A stretch of 42,193 nucleotides of DNA from Gottschalkia purinilytica (lineage in GTDB: Bacteria; Bacillota; Clostridia; Tissierellales; Gottschalkiaceae). The notes under the pieces are model-generated. The model saw nothing but the letters and a program-made list of their open reading frames with translations, did not search any database and was not told the origin of the DNA. The stretch's first letter is position 1. Every line of letters begins with the position of its first letter. The DNA is taken from positions 1-42,193 of the forward strand of contig NZ_LGSS01000020.1 of NCBI RefSeq assembly GCF_001190785.1, given 5' to 3'. This document shows positions 39,480 to 42,193 of the stretch, piece after piece. A program made the position numbers and the translations under genes.

Positions 39480-39540
39480 TGTATGCATAAATTTCAGCAA
39501 AATACATAATTTTCTAATTATATAAAAAGGAGTATTTTTT

Positions 39541-40428
39541 ATGATAAAAAAGAAAATCTTATTTGACTGTGATAATACCATGGGTTTAAACGGAAAAGAT
39601 GTAGATGATGGATTAACACTACTATATCTGTTAGGTAGAAGCGATATAGAAATTATAGGAGTAACTACAACTTTTGGCAATAGCACAATAGATGATGTAT
39701 ATAGAAATTCTATCGATATGTTTAATGATATAGGAATAAACTATATTCCACTTTTAAAAGGAGCTAAAGATACATCAGATAGGCAAAGCGAAGCTTCTGA
39801 TTTTTTAGTTGAAATGGTGAATAAGTATCCAAATCAGATAACCTTACTTGGAACTGGATCTCTTACTAACCTATATGGTGCCTATGAAAAAGATAATAAT
39901 TTTTTTGAAAAGTTAGAACAAATAGTATTAATGGGTGGATTAACTCGTCCCTTAGTAATAAATAATCAAATTTTAGATGAATTAAATTTTTCGTGTGATC
40001 CTGAAGCCACATATAATGTATTAAGTTCTAATTGTAAGACAACTGTATTAACTGGACATATTTGTTTACAGGCTTTTTTTGGTAAAAAAGAGTATGATAG
40101 ACTAATGAACAGTAACTCTATAGAATGCTATAAATATATTAAAAATAAATCTTATAAATGGTATGAGTTCTTTATGAATTGGTTCAATATAGATGGATTT
40201 TTTAATTGGGATATAGTTGCTTCTATGTATATAACAAATCCTGAGCTATTTGATGACAATATATTAAATATAGTTTCTAGTGTTAAAGATTTAGAAACAG
40301 GTTTTTTAAAAGTTAATAACTCGTCCAATGAAGGATATAAAGTAAATATACCTACATGCATTAAAGATATTAACTTATTTAACGAAATAATATTTAAATC
40401 TTGGGAAAATGTAAAATTTTCAAAATAA
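39541..40428 (+). CDS. Inosine/uridine-preferring nucleoside hydrolase family protein
   Basis: A 295-aa IUNH-fold enzyme that would cleave the N-glycosidic bond of a nucleoside to base and ribose. The N-terminal Ca-binding motif appears as FDCDNTMG...DVDDGLTLLYLL (D9, D11, D22, D23), an expanded version of the classical DTDPGxDDxxAL. GVTTTFGN, TLLGTGSLTNL, IVLMGG and LNFSCDPEAT follow the usual order, and IDGFFNWDIVASMY supplies the late Asp. ATG eight bases after AGGAG. Sole plus-strand gene of the locus; its promoter faces that of the ABC transporter. Confidence 0.87.
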   Translation: MIKKKILFDCDNTMGLNGKDVDDGLTLLYLLGRSDIEIIGVTTTFGNSTIDDVYRNSIDMFNDIGINYIPLLKGAKDTSDRQSEASDFLVEMVNKYPNQITLLGTGSLTNLYGAYEKDNNFFEKLEQIVLMGGLTRPLVINNQILDELNFSCDPEATYNVLSSNCKTTVLTGHICLQAFFGKKEYDRLMNSNSIECYKYIKNKSYKWYEFFMNWFNIDGFFNWDIVASMYITNPELFDDNILNIVSSVKDLETGFLKVNNSSNEGYKVNIPTCIKDINLFNEIIFKSWENVKFSK

Positions 40429-40429
40429 T

Positions 40430-40459
40430 AAAATCCCCTAATTTACCTTAAGGGATTTT
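40430..40459. terminator. Bidirectional terminator between convergent genes
   Basis: AAAATCCCCTAA (40430-40441) pairs with TTAAGGGATTTT (40448-40459), one mismatch, with T-rich sequence on both outgoing sides. It serves the nucleoside hydrolase gene (plus) and the YerC-like gene (minus). Confidence 0.85.
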
Positions 40460-40465
40460 GTTATT

Positions 40466-40777
40466 TTATTTCTTGTATTTTTTGTACCCAAGTCTATCAA
40501 GCCCTATATTATATCCCTCTGCTCCATAGTTTAATACTCTATTAACTCTACTTATTGTAGCTGTACTTGCTCCTGTTTCTTCTTCTATTTCATTATAAGT
40601 TTTTTCTAATCTTAGTAGCTTTGCCACTTGTAATCTTTGAGTAATAGACTTTATTTCTTTAATTGTACATATATCTTCAAAGAATCTATAGCATTCTTCT
40701 ATAGTTTCAAGTTTAAGAATTGCTTCGAATAATTCATCTGTATGTTTATCTTTGATCCTTGAATGATGATGCTCCAT
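40466..40777 (-). CDS. YerC/YecD-family TrpR-like DNA-binding protein
   Basis: A 103-aa protein of the TrpR-related YerC/YecD family: LFEAILKLETIEECYRFFEDICTIKEIKSITQRLQVAKLL, then the helix-turn-helix TYNEIEEETGASTATISRVNRVLNYG. Probably a small transcriptional regulator; targets unknown. I take the ATG at 40777; a GTG at 40789 overlaps the GAGGAG site. Its place beside the accessory locus makes it a candidate regulator, but YerC homologues occur in many Firmicutes next to unrelated genes. Confidence 0.87.
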   Translation of the reverse strand: MEHHHSRIKDKHTDELFEAILKLETIEECYRFFEDICTIKEIKSITQRLQVAKLLRLEKTYNEIEEETGASTATISRVNRVLNYGAEGYNIGLDRLGYKKYKK

Positions 40778-40963
40778 AATATAGTTCACTCCTCAATCTT
40801 ATTATTTATATTATTAAATAATATCTACTATTAAATCACTAATTTTAAATTAACTAAACATTTAATGAATGTTTATAAAATAGTCGCAATTATATTTTAA
40901 TATTAATACTTGTCAGTTGCAATACTTTAAATAACTAAAGTAAAGTTTCTAATATTTGCATAA

Positions 40964-41863
40964 CTATATTCCTTGTAACTTAACCTTTCCAACTTGTCTC
41001 AGATCAATATATAATCTTACTCCATTTTCTTTTAAAAGTATGCCTTGTAAAGTTATTTTTTCATGTGTTAAGTCTTGAATTTCTTTTTCATTATAATCAT
41101 CCACATTTATAGGTATATCTTTTGGAACCCTAATATCTATGTTACCAGTATCATTTTTAAATTCATATATACCTAAACTATCTATATCATTCATTTGTGA
41201 TTTAATATTTCCCTTACCAGCTTTAGCTATAAGTTTTTTAACTTCACTAGTAAATATATTTATATCTCCTATTTCTGATTTTGCAGTAATATCCTTTATT
41301 TTACCTTCTAAGTTGATATTTCCTGTAGAAGTAGATAATATAATCGACTCTGAGTTTTTAGTAAATATATTAATATCTCCTACATTAGTTTTTATTTCTC
41401 CTTTTTGTATATCACTTAAAATATCTATGTTTCCAACTTCAGAATCTATATAGATATTTCTAATCTTACTTGGAACTTGTATATCAACTATACTATTAAT
41501 ATTACGTATTCCTGGTAAGTCAGTTTTCTTTGTAGAATTCATTTCTATAGTATCTTTATTATTTCGTACATCATGCTTTAAATAACTTAACATTTTTTCT
41601 ATAGTATTATCATCTTTTCCCTCTACAGTAGTTTTAATCCTTATTTTCATTTTGTCATCTTTACTTTTCGTTATATTAATATCTCCAAGATACATTCTGA
41701 CTTTTAATTCTGTTTGATCACTAATAGATATTTCTTTTTCATCTATATCTTCTTTTAATATAGTATTTTTAGACACACCTTTACAACTAACAAGTACTAA
41801 GGCTATAATTGTCATTATTATACTTATACATATGATTCTGAGAAAATGTAATTTTGATTTCAT
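40964..41863 (-). CDS. DUF4097-type beta-repeat lipoprotein
   Basis: A 299-aa lipoprotein (lipobox LVSC, Cys27). The mature part shows about seven repeats of a short strand pattern G-[DN]-I-x-[ILF] (GDINI, GNIDI, GDINI, GNINL, GDINI, GNIKS, GNIDI) spaced 17-22 residues, as in the DUF4097 (adhesin-like beta-helix) family. Function unknown; related proteins occur beside envelope-stress regulators. I choose the ATG at 41863, nine bases after AAGGG; two upstream ATGs (41872, 41869) are too close to that site. Confidence 0.82.
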   Translation of the reverse strand: MKSKLHFLRIICISIIMTIIALVLVSCKGVSKNTILKEDIDEKEISISDQTELKVRMYLGDINITKSKDDKMKIRIKTTVEGKDDNTIEKMLSYLKHDVRNNKDTIEMNSTKKTDLPGIRNINSIVDIQVPSKIRNIYIDSEVGNIDILSDIQKGEIKTNVGDINIFTKNSESIILSTSTGNINLEGKIKDITAKSEIGDINIFTSEVKKLIAKAGKGNIKSQMNDIDSLGIYEFKNDTGNIDIRVPKDIPINVDDYNEKEIQDLTHEKITLQGILLKENGVRLYIDLRQVGKVKLQGI

Positions 41864-42007
41864 GAGCATCATCCCTTACTGTTTATATTAATAATATTTG
41901 AAAACAGTCATTTCTAAGTTATGTAAATTGTTTTTATTGAATTATCTTAAATTATATGTTTTTATACTCATTCAAGTCAATCTATTTTCCCTTTTTTATA
42001 CAAAAAA

Positions 42008-42040
42008 TCAAAAAACCCCTTATTATAAGGGGTTTTTTGA
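42008..42040. terminator. Perfect 15-bp bidirectional terminator
   Basis: TCAAAAAACCCCTTA (42008-42022) and TAAGGGGTTTTTTGA (42026-42040) with a 3-base loop. The GC-rich core with A- and T-runs is a classic intrinsic terminator. It most likely ends the minus-strand gene that finishes at 42129. Confidence 0.9.
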
Positions 42041-42044
42041 GATC

Positions 42045-42097
42045 ACGTTGTTACACAAATTTATATTAACTTTAATTATATACGTTGTTACACAAAT
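42045..42097 (+). repeat. 16-bp direct repeat, two copies
   Basis: ACGTTGTTACACAAAT occurs exactly at 42045-42060 and 42082-42097 (start-to-start 37 bases). Role unknown; it lies between a terminator and the end of the next gene. Confidence 0.85.
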
Positions 42098-42128
42098 ACT
42101 AAAATAATTCGTTATTAATCTATTTTAA

Positions 42129-42193
42129 CTAGAATAAGCCTACTATTTCTCCGTTTGGAAGAACATCCATTCTATTTGCAGCTGGTACTTTTG
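42129..42193 (-). CDS. C-terminal end of an unidentified protein (partial)
   Basis: The minus strand enters the window in an open frame of 20 codons ending KVPAANRMDVLPNGEIVGLF then TAG. The gene starts outside the window. I do not recognise the family from so short a tail. Confidence 0.65.
   Translation of the reverse strand, partial: KVPAANRMDVLPNGEIVGLF

Noticed and set aside
39414-39686. Open frame of 90 codons on the minus strand
   Set aside because: It runs through the nucleoside hydrolase start and both divergent promoters and has no family resemblance.
41898-42107. Open frame of 69 codons on the plus strand
   Set aside because: It reads straight through the perfect terminator at 42008-42040 and into the direct repeats, with no ribosome-binding site.

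Overview
The window looks like a low-GC, endospore-forming Clostridia chromosome (Peptostreptococcaceae- or Tissierellia-like). Base composition is very AT-rich. Ribosome-binding sites are strong GGAGG types, and TTG or GTG starts are common. The gene set is Gram-positive: a spore-germination GerMN lipoprotein, GatCAB amidotransferase, PcrA, an Opp peptide transporter and lipobox lipoproteins. Almost everything is on the minus strand. I can support four plus-strand elements: a 43-aa Cys-rich protein, a VTT membrane protein, a nucleoside hydrolase, and promoter or terminator sequences.

Layout. 1-2023: the 5' part of tRNA-Arg(UCU) behind a perfect consensus promoter, then rph-rdgB-yfcE. 2371-5469: a ferrous iron operon (feoA-feoA-feoB-feoC-like) with Fur-box-like operators. 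5696-8815: GerMN lipoprotein and a cell-wall amidase, each with its own terminator. 9126-10702: a two-gene unit of an unrecognised protein with an ADP-ribosyltransferase-like H-Y-E pattern and a HypE/AIR-synthase-like protein. 10854-11928: small Cys-rich protein and VTT protein on the plus strand. 12074-17695: oppBCDF-oppA. 18379-26612: pcrA-ligA-gatC-(GNAT)-gatA-gatB. 26858-28306: soluble chemoreceptor with a zinc-binding CZB domain.

28572-40459 is the accessory region of most interest. A YnjB-like binding protein, two permeases and an ATPase are followed by two glycosyltransferase-like genes of the families annotated as rSAM/selenodomain-associated transferases 2 and 1. After these come an aminoglycoside-phosphotransferase-fold protein with an altered catalytic loop, an 8-Cys ferredoxin and a two-CCG-domain (HdrB-like) protein. 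Then, beyond a 684-base spacer, come a C_GCAxxG_C_C protein, a TVP38/VTT protein and an exported tandem-rhodanese lipoprotein. The combination VTT + YnjBCD transporter + exported rhodanese parallels the E. coli ydjXYZ-ynjABCDE gene set, whose function is not established. A divergently transcribed nucleoside hydrolase shares a promoter region and an 8-base motif with the transporter. My inference is that this is a coordinated uptake and processing system for a sulfur-, selenium- or arsenic-linked or sugar/nucleoside-derived compound. The substrate cannot be read from sequence.

The spacer inside this locus (30917-31600) holds a strongly structured minus-strand element resembling the right end and guide-RNA region of an IS200/IS605 element, without an intact transposase or TnpB. 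It is flanked by near-identical 18-base direct repeats. The window closes with a YerC-like regulator, a DUF4097-type lipoprotein, a strong bidirectional terminator, a 16-base direct repeat and the last codons of an unidentified gene.
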